Assembly: GCA_025937035.1 (NCBI GenBank)
Contig: JAICSG010000039.1
Coordinates: forward strand, 1-13,509
Length of the DNA stretch: 13,509 nucleotides
Source: Thermoanaerobaculia bacterium
GTDB taxonomy: Bacteria; Acidobacteriota; Thermoanaerobaculia; Multivoradales; UBA5704
Direction: 5' to 3'
The translations under genes and the position numbers were made by a program. The notes under the pieces were generated by a model. It was given only the letters and a program-made list of their open reading frames with translations. It was not told where the DNA came from and did not search any database. Shown piece by piece: positions 1-7,184 of the stretch (positions are counted from its first letter, which is position 1; each line of letters starts with the position of its first letter).

Positions 1-2856
1 CCCCATCCCAAGGAGGCGCAGGGCGCGGGCGAATTCCTGCTCGGCGCCGTGGGCCAGCTCTGGCTGGCTGGGGCCGACATCGACTGGAAGGCTCTCCACG
101 CCGGCGAGCGCCGCCACCGGGTGGAGCTCCCCACCTACCCCTTCGAGCGCCAGCGCTACTGGGTCGATCCCCGGACGACCCCTGCAGAGGCCGATCTCTC
201 CGCTGGGGCCCGCAAGGGGATCTCCGACTGGTTTTACGTCCCCACCTGGGTCCCCGCGGTGGCTCCGGACGAGCCCGCGGACGGGGCCCACCACTGGCTG
301 CTGCTCGCGGACGGGCGCGGGATCGCCCAGGCGATGGCCCGGCGCCTGGAGGAACGCGGCGAAGCCGTGGCCCTGGTCTCCCCCGGCGAGGGATACGCGG
401 AGCTGCTCGCCCGCCTGCAGACCGCCTGGGGCACGCCGCCGGACCGCGTGATCGACCTATCGGCCGGTGGCTTCCTCTCCCTCCTCGGGCTGGCGCGGGA
501 GCTGGGGCGGCTGCCCGCCGGCTCCGGCGTCGAGCTGCGGGTGGTGACCTCCGGGCTCCAGGCGGTGGGGCGCGGCGAGGCCGTGACCTCCCCGGAGCAG
601 GCCGTGCTGCTCGGACCGGTGCGGACGCTCCCCCTGGAGCACCCGGGGATCGGCTGCGCCGCCATCGACATTGAGCCGGGCGAGGACCCCGAGCGTCTGG
701 CCGAGCTGCTGATCGCCGAGGCCGCGGCCCCCGCCACCGACCCCGTGGTCGCTCTGCGCGGGGATGAGCGCTGGGTCGAGCGCTTCTCGCCCCTCCCCCT
801 GGGCGCGGTGGACGCGCGCCGGCTCCCCTGGCGCGAGCGGGGGGTCTACCTGATCACCGGCGGCCTGGGCGGCCTGGGCCTGGTGATGGCCGAGGATCTG
901 GCGCGGTCATTCCACGCCCGGCTGGTGCTCACCAGCCGCGGCGGGCTGCCGGAGGATCCCGCCGACCCGCGCGTCCAGAGCGTGCGCCACCTGGAGTCGC
1001 TGGGCGCCGAGGTCCTGGTGCTGGCGGCCGACGTCACCGACGAGGCGGCGATGCGCGAGGCGGTCCGCCGCGCCCGCGAGCGGTTCGGCCCCATTCACGG
1101 AGCCATCCACGCGGCCGGCCTGCCCGGCGGCGGGGTGATCCAGCTCAAGACCGCCGAGGCGGCGGAGCGGGTCCTGGCGCCCAAGGTCCAGGGCGCCCGC
1201 GTCCTGGCCGCGGCGCTCGCGGACGAACCGCTCGACCTCCTCGTCTTCTGCTCCTCCACCTACGCCCTCACCGGCGGTGTGGGCCAGGTCGACTACTGCG
1301 CGGCCAACAGCTTCCTCGACGCCTTCGCCCGCCACCTGTCGGCCCGCGGCGTGCGCGCGGTCTCGATCGGCTGGGGAGCCTGGCAGGAGGTGGGCATGGC
1401 GGCCGCGGCGCGCGTCGTGACGCCGAAGCCGGCCGAAGTGCCGGCCCCGCCCATCCTGGCCAACACGCCGCTGCTCGACCGCCGCGAGGAGGGCCCGGAC
1501 GGCGTCTCCTACACCGGCGAGCTGTCGCCGTCGCGCCACTGGCTCCTGGCGGAGCACCGGGTGGCCGGCACGCCCACCCTTCCGGGCACCACCTACCTGG
1601 AGCTGGCGCGGGAGGCCTGGAGCCGGGAGACGGGGAGCCGGGAGGTCGAGATCTCCGGCGTGACCTTCGTCAGCCCACTGCTCGTCCCGGAGGGGAGCCG
1701 CGAGCTGCGGATCGTCCTCTCCGGCGGCGGGGCCTCCGCGACGCCGTTCCACGCCGAGAGCCGGGCCGCCGGCGGCCCCTGGCAGGAGCACGCGCGCGGC
1801 CATCTCGGCCCGCTCGCGGCCCTCCCGCCGCGCCGCGACGCCGCGGAGATCGCCGCCCGCTGCGCCCCCGCCGGTCCGGCCAGTATCCGGGAGACGCCGG
1901 CGCACGGGCCGGGGCTGGTGTCCTGGGGACCCCGCTGGCGCAGCCTGAGCGCCGCCCACATCGGCGTGGACGAGGCGCTCATCGAGCTCGAGCTGCCGCC
2001 CGACTTCGCCGCCGACCTCGACGCGCTCGGCCTCCACCCCGCCCTGCTCGACGTGGCGACGGCGTTCGGGGGCGGCATGCTGAGCGGCGGCCAGATGCTG
2101 CCTGCCTCCTATGGACGGGTGCGCTACGCGGCCCCCCTGCCGGGCTCCCTCCTGGCCCACCTGCACAATCCCCGGCGCGCGGAGGGGGACGAGGAGCTCA
2201 CCCTGGACGTCACGCTGATGACCTCCGAGGGAGAGGTGCTGGTGGAGATCGAGGATTTCACCATGCGCCGGGTGGCGCGCCGCCGGGAGGCCGCGGCATC
2301 TTCCTCCCGGCCCGCCGCCGGGGGCTCCGCGGACTGGATCCGGCCGGGGGAGGGGGTCGAGGCCTTCCGGCGTGTCCTCTCCCGCGGCCGTTTCCCCCAT
2401 GTGGTGGTCTCGCCGCTCGACCTCGGCAGGACGATCGCCTCCCTGCGCCGGCGGGCCGCGGAGCGCCCGACCGAGGAGCCTGCGGCGCCGGCGGCCTTCC
2501 CGCGCCCCAGCCTGGCGACGGAATACATGGCGCCCGCCACCGAGACGGAAACCGTCCTCGCCGGGATCTGGCAGACGGTCCTGGGGATCGAGCGGGTGGG
2601 GACCCGCGACAACTTCTTCGATCTCGGCGGGGATTCCATCATCGGCCTCCAGATCGTCGCCCGCGCGTCCGCCGCCGGGCTCCAGCTCACCGCCGATCAG
2701 CTCTTCGGGCACCAGACGATCGCTGAGCTGGCGAGCCTCCTGAGCGAGCCCGCCGCCCCGGAGGCCCCTGTTCTCGTCCCCACCGCGGAAGCCGGCGGGT
2801 TCGACGCCGACCTGTCGAGCGACGAGCTGGACAAGATCTTTTCCCAGCTCGAATGA
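1..2856 (+). CDS. Type I polyketide synthase, C-terminal part (AT linker-KR-DH-ACP), 5' partial
   Basis: The frame is open from base 1, so the true start lies upstream; the GTG at 49 is internal. Bases 1-170 encode the post-acyltransferase linker ending in the hallmark YPFERQRYW (136-162). A ketoreductase follows: structural half about 229-835, catalytic half about 838-1400, with NADPH loop TGGLGGLG (856-879), Lys (1183), Ser (1255), Tyr (1294) and Asn (1306). It lacks both the LDD motif of B-type and the Trp of A-type ketoreductases. A dehydratase (about 1459-2275) has HRVAGTPTLPG with catalytic His (1555), a GPRW variant of GYxYGPxF (near 1924), and HPALLD with catalytic Asp (2050). A carrier domain (about 2545-2750) has LGGDSI with the phosphopantetheine Ser at 2635. 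The module would reduce a beta-keto group and dehydrate it to an alkene on the tethered chain, in the cytoplasm. No thioesterase follows. The tail ends DLSSDELDKIFSQLE, resembling C-terminal docking tails of PKS/NRPS subunits. Domain calls are secure; the chain chemistry is inference. Confidence 0.95.
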   Translation, partial: PHPKEAQGAGEFLLGAVGQLWLAGADIDWKALHAGERRHRVELPTYPFERQRYWVDPRTTPAEADLSAGARKGISDWFYVPTWVPAVAPDEPADGAHHWLLLADGRGIAQAMARRLEERGEAVALVSPGEGYAELLARLQTAWGTPPDRVIDLSAGGFLSLLGLARELGRLPAGSGVELRVVTSGLQAVGRGEAVTSPEQAVLLGPVRTLPLEHPGIGCAAIDIEPGEDPERLAELLIAEAAAPATDPVVALRGDERWVERFSPLPLGAVDARRLPWRERGVYLITGGLGGLGLVMAEDLARSFHARLVLTSRGGLPEDPADPRVQSVRHLESLGAEVLVLAADVTDEAAMREAVRRARERFGPIHGAIHAAGLPGGGVIQLKTAEAAERVLAPKVQGARVLAAALADEPLDLLVFCSSTYALTGGVGQVDYCAANSFLDAFARHLSARGVRAVSIGWGAWQEVGMAAAARVVTPKPAEVPAPPILANTPLLDRREEGPDGVSYTGELSPSRHWLLAEHRVAGTPTLPGTTYLELAREAWSRETGSREVEISGVTFVSPLLVPEGSRELRIVLSGGGASATPFHAESRAAGGPWQEHARGHLGPLAALPPRRDAAEIAARCAPAGPASIRETPAHGPGLVSWGPRWRSLSAAHIGVDEALIELELPPDFAADLDALGLHPALLDVATAFGGGMLSGGQMLPASYGRVRYAAPLPGSLLAHLHNPRRAEGDEELTLDVTLMTSEGEVLVEIEDFTMRRVARRREAAASSSRPAAGGSADWIRPGEGVEAFRRVLSRGRFPHVVVSPLDLGRTIASLRRRAAERPTEEPAAPAAFPRPSLATEYMAPATETETVLAGIWQTVLGIERVGTRDNFFDLGGDSIIGLQIVARASAAGLQLTADQLFGHQTIAELASLLSEPAAPEAPVLVPTAEAGGFDADLSSDELDKIFSQLE

Positions 2857-2861
2857 GGAAG

Positions 2862-2883
2862 CCCCTCTCCTTCAGGAGAGGGG
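2862..2883 (+). repeat. Palindromic intergenic hairpin, REP-like, possible PKS terminator
   Basis: A perfect 9-bp inverted repeat, CCCCTCTCC (2862-2870), loop TTCA, GGAGAGGGG (2875-2883), begins five bases after the PKS stop. It is followed by TTGGGGTGAGG rather than a T-run, so intrinsic termination is doubtful. The full unit (2862-2894) resembles a palindrome scattered between genes in many high-GC genomes, often mistranslated as peptides like PHPNPSPEGEG; that exact peptide is readable here on the minus strand. It separates the convergent PKS and hydrolase genes. Confidence 0.55.
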
Positions 2884-2896
2884 TTGGGGTGAGGTC

Positions 2897-4345
2897 TCAC
2901 GCCGGGATGGTGATCTCCAGGTAGAGCGGGGTCTCGATCCGGTCCTTCGCGAACGCCTCGCGGTCGGCCGGGTCGAGATCCTCCGGGGCCGGCGCGCCGG
3001 TGTCGGCGCGCAGCACGCGGCCGCGGGCCTTCTCCTTCAGCCGCGTCAGGAGCGGGGAGAAGGGCATGTCCCAGCCGTCGGGGTTCCCCCCCTTGGGCCG
3101 GTGCGCCATCTGCTCGTCGACCGGGATCATCGCCACCAGGTCCGGCCGCTCCATCAGCTCCAGCCCCTGCGCCCGCAAGGTGGCGTTGTGGCTGGCGTGA
3201 TGGCCGACCTTGTAGAGGGCGGTGCGGCGCAGGAGGTCCGCGGCGCCGACCGTCCCGGCGCCCTCCCCCGGCCACTGGAGTTTTTGCCAGGAGAGCCAGT
3301 TCCCCACCTGGGCGTCGCCGGGGAAGAGCAGCACCTTGCCCCCGGGGGAGAGCTCGATGGCCAGCGCCAGGCTGGTGTTGTTGGTGTCGCTGTCGAGCTG
3401 GAGGGCGAGGGTCTCGCCGGCGCCCAGCCAGTCGTCCTCGATCTGACGCCAGTCCTCCTCAGGCGGCTTGCCCGGCTCGCCGAAGTAGCGCTCCTGGAAG
3501 AACGGGTCCCCCTTGCCCGCGTCGTAGGTGACCCGGTAGACCTCCTCGAACGGGAAGCTCAGGTTGCGGGTCTCCTTGTCGATGAGGGTCTCGACGGGCG
3601 CGTCCGCCAGGATGGCGGCGAAGAAGGCGGCCTCCTGGGTGAGCTGCAGCCGCTGCTCGTAGACCTCGCTCGCCTTATGGGACGGGTCGGAGCGCAGCAG
3701 CATCGCCTCGTCCTGGGGCGGCCCCAGCACGTAGACGCGGGCGCCGGAGCCGGGCAGGCCCACCAGCTCGCCCGGCGCGCGATAGCGCAGCGGCTTGCCG
3801 CGGCCCAGCACGTAGGCGAGCGCCGCCTCGATCTTCGAGGGCTTGCCGTCCACCCCCAGGTCGCCGAAGAAGCCAAGCACGGACTCCAGAGCCCCGGCCT
3901 TCCCCCCGCTGCCGGCCGCGCGCAAGCCCTGTACCGCGCCGTTGAGCGCCTGGATGTGGGTCCGGCGCCGCGCCCGCAGACGGCCGGCGAGCTCGTTGTC
4001 GGGGTCCTCCGTCCAGCCCACCCAGACCTCGCCGAATTCGATCTGGTCGAAGACGTCGCGCGCCTGCGCCGGGTCGAAGCCCGAGAGGTGGTCCCAGTGC
4101 TGGTGGGTGGCCACCAGCACGTCGATGCGGCCGCCGGTCGAGTCGCGCAGGCTCTCGGCCACCCGGCGCATCTTGTCCGCGGCGTCCTCGGTGCCCATCA
4201 GCACGCCGCAGTCGATCAGCATGTAGTAGGGGCGCCCGGTGCCGGTGGCGAAGGCGAGGAGGAAGCAGTCGCCGAGCCCCTGGCGGTACATGCGGACCTT
4301 CACGCCGGACTCGGGGGCGGTCATCAGGGCCGAGGGATCAGACAA
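2897..4345 (-). CDS. ComEC-like metallo-beta-lactamase-fold hydrolase
   Basis: A 482-residue cytoplasmic protein with the metallo-beta-lactamase fold. Visible metal motifs are LIDCG (Asp45), HQHWDH (residues 81-86, the HxHxDH signature), FPGDAQ (Asp344) and KVGHHASHNAT (His382-His383). The GDA plus GHHxS pair is characteristic of the ComEC/Rec2 subgroup, whose stand-alone members are mostly uncharacterised and include putative nucleases; no membrane segments or ComEC permease domain are present. A long insert (about 140-330) between the two metal halves looks family-specific. I chose TTG at 4345 because GAGGAGGAG lies directly upstream at good spacing; the ATG at 4324 has no ribosome binding site. 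The chosen start overlaps the upstream metallopeptidase gene by 8 bases, so the two are translationally coupled. Fold: confident. Substrate: unknown. Confidence 0.9.
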   Translation of the reverse strand: MSDPSALMTAPESGVKVRMYRQGLGDCFLLAFATGTGRPYYMLIDCGVLMGTEDAADKMRRVAESLRDSTGGRIDVLVATHQHWDHLSGFDPAQARDVFDQIEFGEVWVGWTEDPDNELAGRLRARRRTHIQALNGAVQGLRAAGSGGKAGALESVLGFFGDLGVDGKPSKIEAALAYVLGRGKPLRYRAPGELVGLPGSGARVYVLGPPQDEAMLLRSDPSHKASEVYEQRLQLTQEAAFFAAILADAPVETLIDKETRNLSFPFEEVYRVTYDAGKGDPFFQERYFGEPGKPPEEDWRQIEDDWLGAGETLALQLDSDTNNTSLALAIELSPGGKVLLFPGDAQVGNWLSWQKLQWPGEGAGTVGAADLLRRTALYKVGHHASHNATLRAQGLELMERPDLVAMIPVDEQMAHRPKGGNPDGWDMPFSPLLTRLKEKARGRVLRADTGAPAPEDLDPADREAFAKDRIETPLYLEITIPA

Positions 4346-6275
4346 GGGGCTCCTCCTCGATCGCCAGCTCGCGATGGAGCATGGCGAAGGGCTCGGTCTG
4401 CTCCCGCCGCCGGGGGTCGCCGAAGTAGACCGCCTGCGGCGCGATGCTGGCCAGGGTGAACTTGCGTTGGGCGGCGAGCCGGATGTCGCTCGCCATCCCC
4501 TTGCCGATGCAGTAGCGCACCGCGCCGCGGTCGAGGTCCACCAGCACCGTACATCCGCCGCGCAGCCAGAAGTCGGGCTCTCCCGGCGGGATCTGCCCCT
4601 TGTCGACCTTGGCCTGCTTGTCCGGCATGAGATAGCCGCGCCGCTTCTGGGTGATCTCGATCACCAGATCGGTGAGCGTCTGGCCGTCCGGTCCCAGGCG
4701 CCGGGCCGGGCGCACCGAGTGCACCTCGAACACCGGCACGCCGTTCTTGTCACGCGGGATCGAGAGGGGGGCGTCGGCCTGGAGCGCCAGACCGAAGTTG
4801 CCGGCGATGGCGCGCACCGGATCCGAGAGCAGCCAGTCGTGGATCTCCCGGCCGCTCTTCTGGGTCTGCTCCCAGATCTTCCGGCGGTCGGTGGTCAGCG
4901 TCCAGTCGGGGCGGATGCGGCTGAGGCTCTTCACTCCGGGCAGGAGATTGCGCAGCGCCTCCGCCTCCGCGCCCATGGGCCCGGCCCAGCAGAGGCTCTC
5001 CGCCGACAGGCTCCGCACCCCCTGGGGATAGATGCCGCGGCGTCGGAAGGCCTCGATGACGGCGATGCGGTACCCCCGGTCGTCGTCCGGCACGAGATCC
5101 CGGTCGGCGGTGACCAGGGCCCGCAGGTAGTCACCGAAGTTGACATCCACGGGCGGGCAGTGGTCGAGGGCACGGATGCACATGGTGAGCACGTGGCTGG
5201 CGGAGGCCGCCGCCTCCCGCGCCAGCCGCTCGACCAAGTCGGGGTGGATCTCCCCCTGCGGCAGCACCCCGGTGCCGGCGGTGGCGATGCGCAGCAGGTC
5301 GGCGATGCGCGACTTGTAGATGCTCAGGAAGGCGTCGAACACCGCCGCCACCAGGATGGCGCCGCGGGCGTGGGGCTCCCGGGCCTTCTGGATCTCGGCG
5401 GGGTCGGGCTCGTTGGGGATCCACTTGCCGGTCGCCTTGTCGGTCTCGCCCAGGGCGTCGCGCAGGGCGCCGCGGCTGCCGAGCGCCTGGCCGAACTGCT
5501 GGGCGAGCTGCCCGAGCAGGTTCTGGCTCGCCAGGTCCCCGCGGGTATGGCGGATCTGGTCGCGCAGCGCCGGCGCGAACGAGAAGTGCTGGAACAGGGC
5601 CACGATGTCCGCGAACCCTTCGTGGAGCGCCAGGGTGTCGCCGTTGGTCGGCTCGACGAACCGCCGGTGCAGGCCGTCGAGCAGGGCGTGCGTGGTCTCG
5701 TGGGCCACCACGTCGTGCGACAGGCAGGTGAACACCGTGCCGCCGGGCAGGTTGTGCCCCGCCTCGCTGGTCGAGGCGGGGAAGTAGCCGAACAGCAGCG
5801 CCTTCTTCAGCGGGCTGTAGTAGGCGTTCGCCTCCCGCATCGCATGCGGATAGATCCGCAGGCGCGGCACGAACTGGTACCCCTGGGCGGCGCCGGCCTG
5901 CGACCAGAGGACCCGCCGGCCCAGCGCCCGCTCGAAGTTGTGGATGGTGGTCATCGCCACCGCGTAGACCATCTGCTGGTGGAACTGCGGGTCCCCCTCG
6001 GCCGGATCGAGGCCGTCCGACGCCAGGATGAATTTCTCGTTGAGATCGACCGGCGCGTAGCAGCAGCGGCTGGCGGGATCAACGTCCACCACCTCCAGGT
6101 ACTCGCCGACCGGCCCGGGCTTCAGCTCCTCCCAGGGCACCTGGAGGGTCATCTGGTTGATCACCGCCGTCTCGATCTGCCAGCCCAGGCTGGGATCGTA
6201 GGCGTAGACCCGCAGCTTGCGGAACGGGGGTGGGCGCCGCGCGGGCGGCTTGATCCTGGACGTCTCGCTGGGCAT
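4338..6275 (-). CDS. Gluzincin-like zinc metallopeptidase, M4-related, function unknown
   Basis: A 645-residue protein with HETTH (residues 192-196) and a downstream HEGFADI whose Glu219 sits 23 residues after the second His. This is the thermolysin-type gluzincin layout: two His and a Glu bind zinc, and Glu193 activates water. There is no signal peptide or transmembrane segment, and the N-terminus is basic and Pro-rich (residues 1-20), so it probably works in the cytoplasm, unlike secreted M4 proteases, and shows no obvious propeptide. The C-terminal 150 residues look beta-rich with no zinc motif. The ATG at 6275 has AAGGAG about 12 bases upstream, slightly far, but no better in-frame start exists. 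An AT-rich stretch (6301-6325) upstream, downstream of the preceding terminator, may hold its promoter. It is the first gene of a two-gene unit with the ComEC-like hydrolase. Fold is well supported; target unknown. Confidence 0.88.
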   Translation of the reverse strand: MPSETSRIKPPARRPPPFRKLRVYAYDPSLGWQIETAVINQMTLQVPWEELKPGPVGEYLEVVDVDPASRCCYAPVDLNEKFILASDGLDPAEGDPQFHQQMVYAVAMTTIHNFERALGRRVLWSQAGAAQGYQFVPRLRIYPHAMREANAYYSPLKKALLFGYFPASTSEAGHNLPGGTVFTCLSHDVVAHETTHALLDGLHRRFVEPTNGDTLALHEGFADIVALFQHFSFAPALRDQIRHTRGDLASQNLLGQLAQQFGQALGSRGALRDALGETDKATGKWIPNEPDPAEIQKAREPHARGAILVAAVFDAFLSIYKSRIADLLRIATAGTGVLPQGEIHPDLVERLAREAAASASHVLTMCIRALDHCPPVDVNFGDYLRALVTADRDLVPDDDRGYRIAVIEAFRRRGIYPQGVRSLSAESLCWAGPMGAEAEALRNLLPGVKSLSRIRPDWTLTTDRRKIWEQTQKSGREIHDWLLSDPVRAIAGNFGLALQADAPLSIPRDKNGVPVFEVHSVRPARRLGPDGQTLTDLVIEITQKRRGYLMPDKQAKVDKGQIPPGEPDFWLRGGCTVLVDLDRGAVRYCIGKGMASDIRLAAQRKFTLASIAPQAVYFGDPRRREQTEPFAMLHRELAIEEEPLV

Positions 6276-6340
6276 CGGCGGTCTCGGCTCCTTTCCAGGC
6301 TTTCCACTAAATTGCCACAAAATGCCGCCTTCCGCAAACG

Positions 6341-6375
6341 AAAGCGCCCCGCCCGGAACCCGGACGGGGCGCTTT
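6341..6375 (-). terminator. Hairpin terminator after the YugP-type peptidase gene
   Basis: An 11-bp perfect stem, AAAGCGCCCCG (6341-6351) with CGGGGCGCTTT (6365-6375), encloses a smaller CCGG/CCGG stem. Read on the minus strand it lies 23 bases after the peptidase stop and is followed by TTTCGTTT. The plus strand has a better run of five T, but no plus-strand gene ends here. It insulates the downstream metallopeptidase/hydrolase pair. Confidence 0.75.
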
Positions 6376-6397
6376 TTGCTTATGGAGAGATTTCGAT

Positions 6398-7084
6398 CTA
6401 GCGGCGCGACATCGCGGAGGCCCGCAGCAGGTAGTAGAGCAGGGTCATCAGCGTCGAGACCACGGCGGCCACGTAGGTCATCGCCGCCGCGTTCAGCACC
6501 TTGTCCATCCCCGCCCGCTCCTGGGGCAGCACGACCCCGGTCTCGACCGCCAGCCGCTTGGCCCGCGCCGTGGCGTCGAATTCCACCGGCAGGGTCACAA
6601 TCTGGAACAGCAGCACGGCCGAGAACAGCAGGGCGCCGAAGTAGATCAGGTTGGGCGCGTGGAAGAACAGGCCGCCGAGCATCACCAGGTAGCCGGCCGA
6701 GGAGCCGAGGTTCGCCGTCGGCACCAGGGCCGAGCGCAGCCACATCGGCTTGTACCCCTCGGCGTGCTGGATGGCATGCCCCGCCTCATGGCAGGCAACG
6801 CCCACCGCCGCCACCGAATTGGACGCGTAGGTCGCCTCGGAGAGGGCCAGCGTCTTGTTCGCCGGGTTGTAGTGGTCCGAGAGGAAGCCGTTGGTGGGCA
6901 CCACCTGGACGTCCGTGATGCCGGCCCGGTACAGCATCTCCTTGGCCGCCTGCGCCCCGGTCAGCCCCCGCAGGGTCCGCACCTGGGAGTATTTCTTGAA
7001 CGCCGAGTGCGTCCGCCAGCTCGCCCAGAGCGAGAGGGCCAGCGCCGGCAGGATGAAAACGAAGTAGGTCGGATCGAAGATCAT
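6398..7084 (-). CDS. YugP-type zinc membrane metallopeptidase (Zn_peptidase_2)
   Basis: A 228-residue integral membrane protein. It has an N-terminal membrane helix (about 8-24), zinc-binding HEAGH (99-103) inside the family-typical CHEAGHAIQHAEGY, hydrophobic segments at about 118-140 and 145-168, the conserved LPVEFDATARAKR stretch, and a last membrane helix near 199-220. Length and motif order match the neutral zinc metallopeptidase family of B. subtilis YugP; its physiological substrates are not established. ATG at 7084 is preceded by AGGAAG at short spacing, and the first residues MIFDPTYF match the usual family N-terminus. It is a single-gene unit closed by the hairpin at 6341-6375 and diverges from the SDR gene across 100 bases. 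Family assignment is confident. Confidence 0.93.
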   Translation of the reverse strand: MIFDPTYFVFILPALALSLWASWRTHSAFKKYSQVRTLRGLTGAQAAKEMLYRAGITDVQVVPTNGFLSDHYNPANKTLALSEATYASNSVAAVGVACHEAGHAIQHAEGYKPMWLRSALVPTANLGSSAGYLVMLGGLFFHAPNLIYFGALLFSAVLLFQIVTLPVEFDATARAKRLAVETGVVLPQERAGMDKVLNAAAMTYVAAVVSTLMTLLYYLLRASAMSRR

Positions 7085-7108
7085 GGTCTTCCTGTACACC
7101 TCCACTCC

Positions 7109-7136
7109 CTGATAACAGCGGAAGCGGATTTCGCAA
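7109..7136 (-). promoter_or_regulatory. Possible sigma70-like promoter for the YugP-type gene
   Basis: On the minus strand TTGCGA (7136-7131) and TATCAG (7114-7109) are separated by 16 bases, each matching four of six consensus positions. Transcription would start near 7102, leaving a short leader that holds the AGGAAG ribosome binding site. Weak, pattern-only call. Confidence 0.28.
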
Positions 7137-7184
7137 TTCCGTCCGGTTTCGGATTGATACAGTGGGGGCCGGAAGGAGAAGCCC

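Noticed and set aside
907..2712. Long minus-strand open frame opposite the PKS gene
   Set aside because: Low-complexity Arg/Gly/Ala-rich translation with no family motif; a high-GC shadow of the PKS reading frame, whose domains are unmistakable.
2897..4345. ComEC competence DNA-uptake channel
   Set aside because: Only the MBL part is present; there are no membrane segments or competence domain, and no other com genes nearby.
4239..6401. 720-codon plus-strand open frame over the metallopeptidase
   Set aside because: Composition is shadow-like (Val/Gly/Gln/His/Arg-rich), no motif; the opposite strand encodes zinc motifs in the right order.
6276..6743. N-terminal extension of the metallopeptidase up to 6743
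   Set aside because: It would run through the terminator hairpin and into the YugP-type gene; the ATG at 6275 has a ribosome binding site and a plausible N-terminus.
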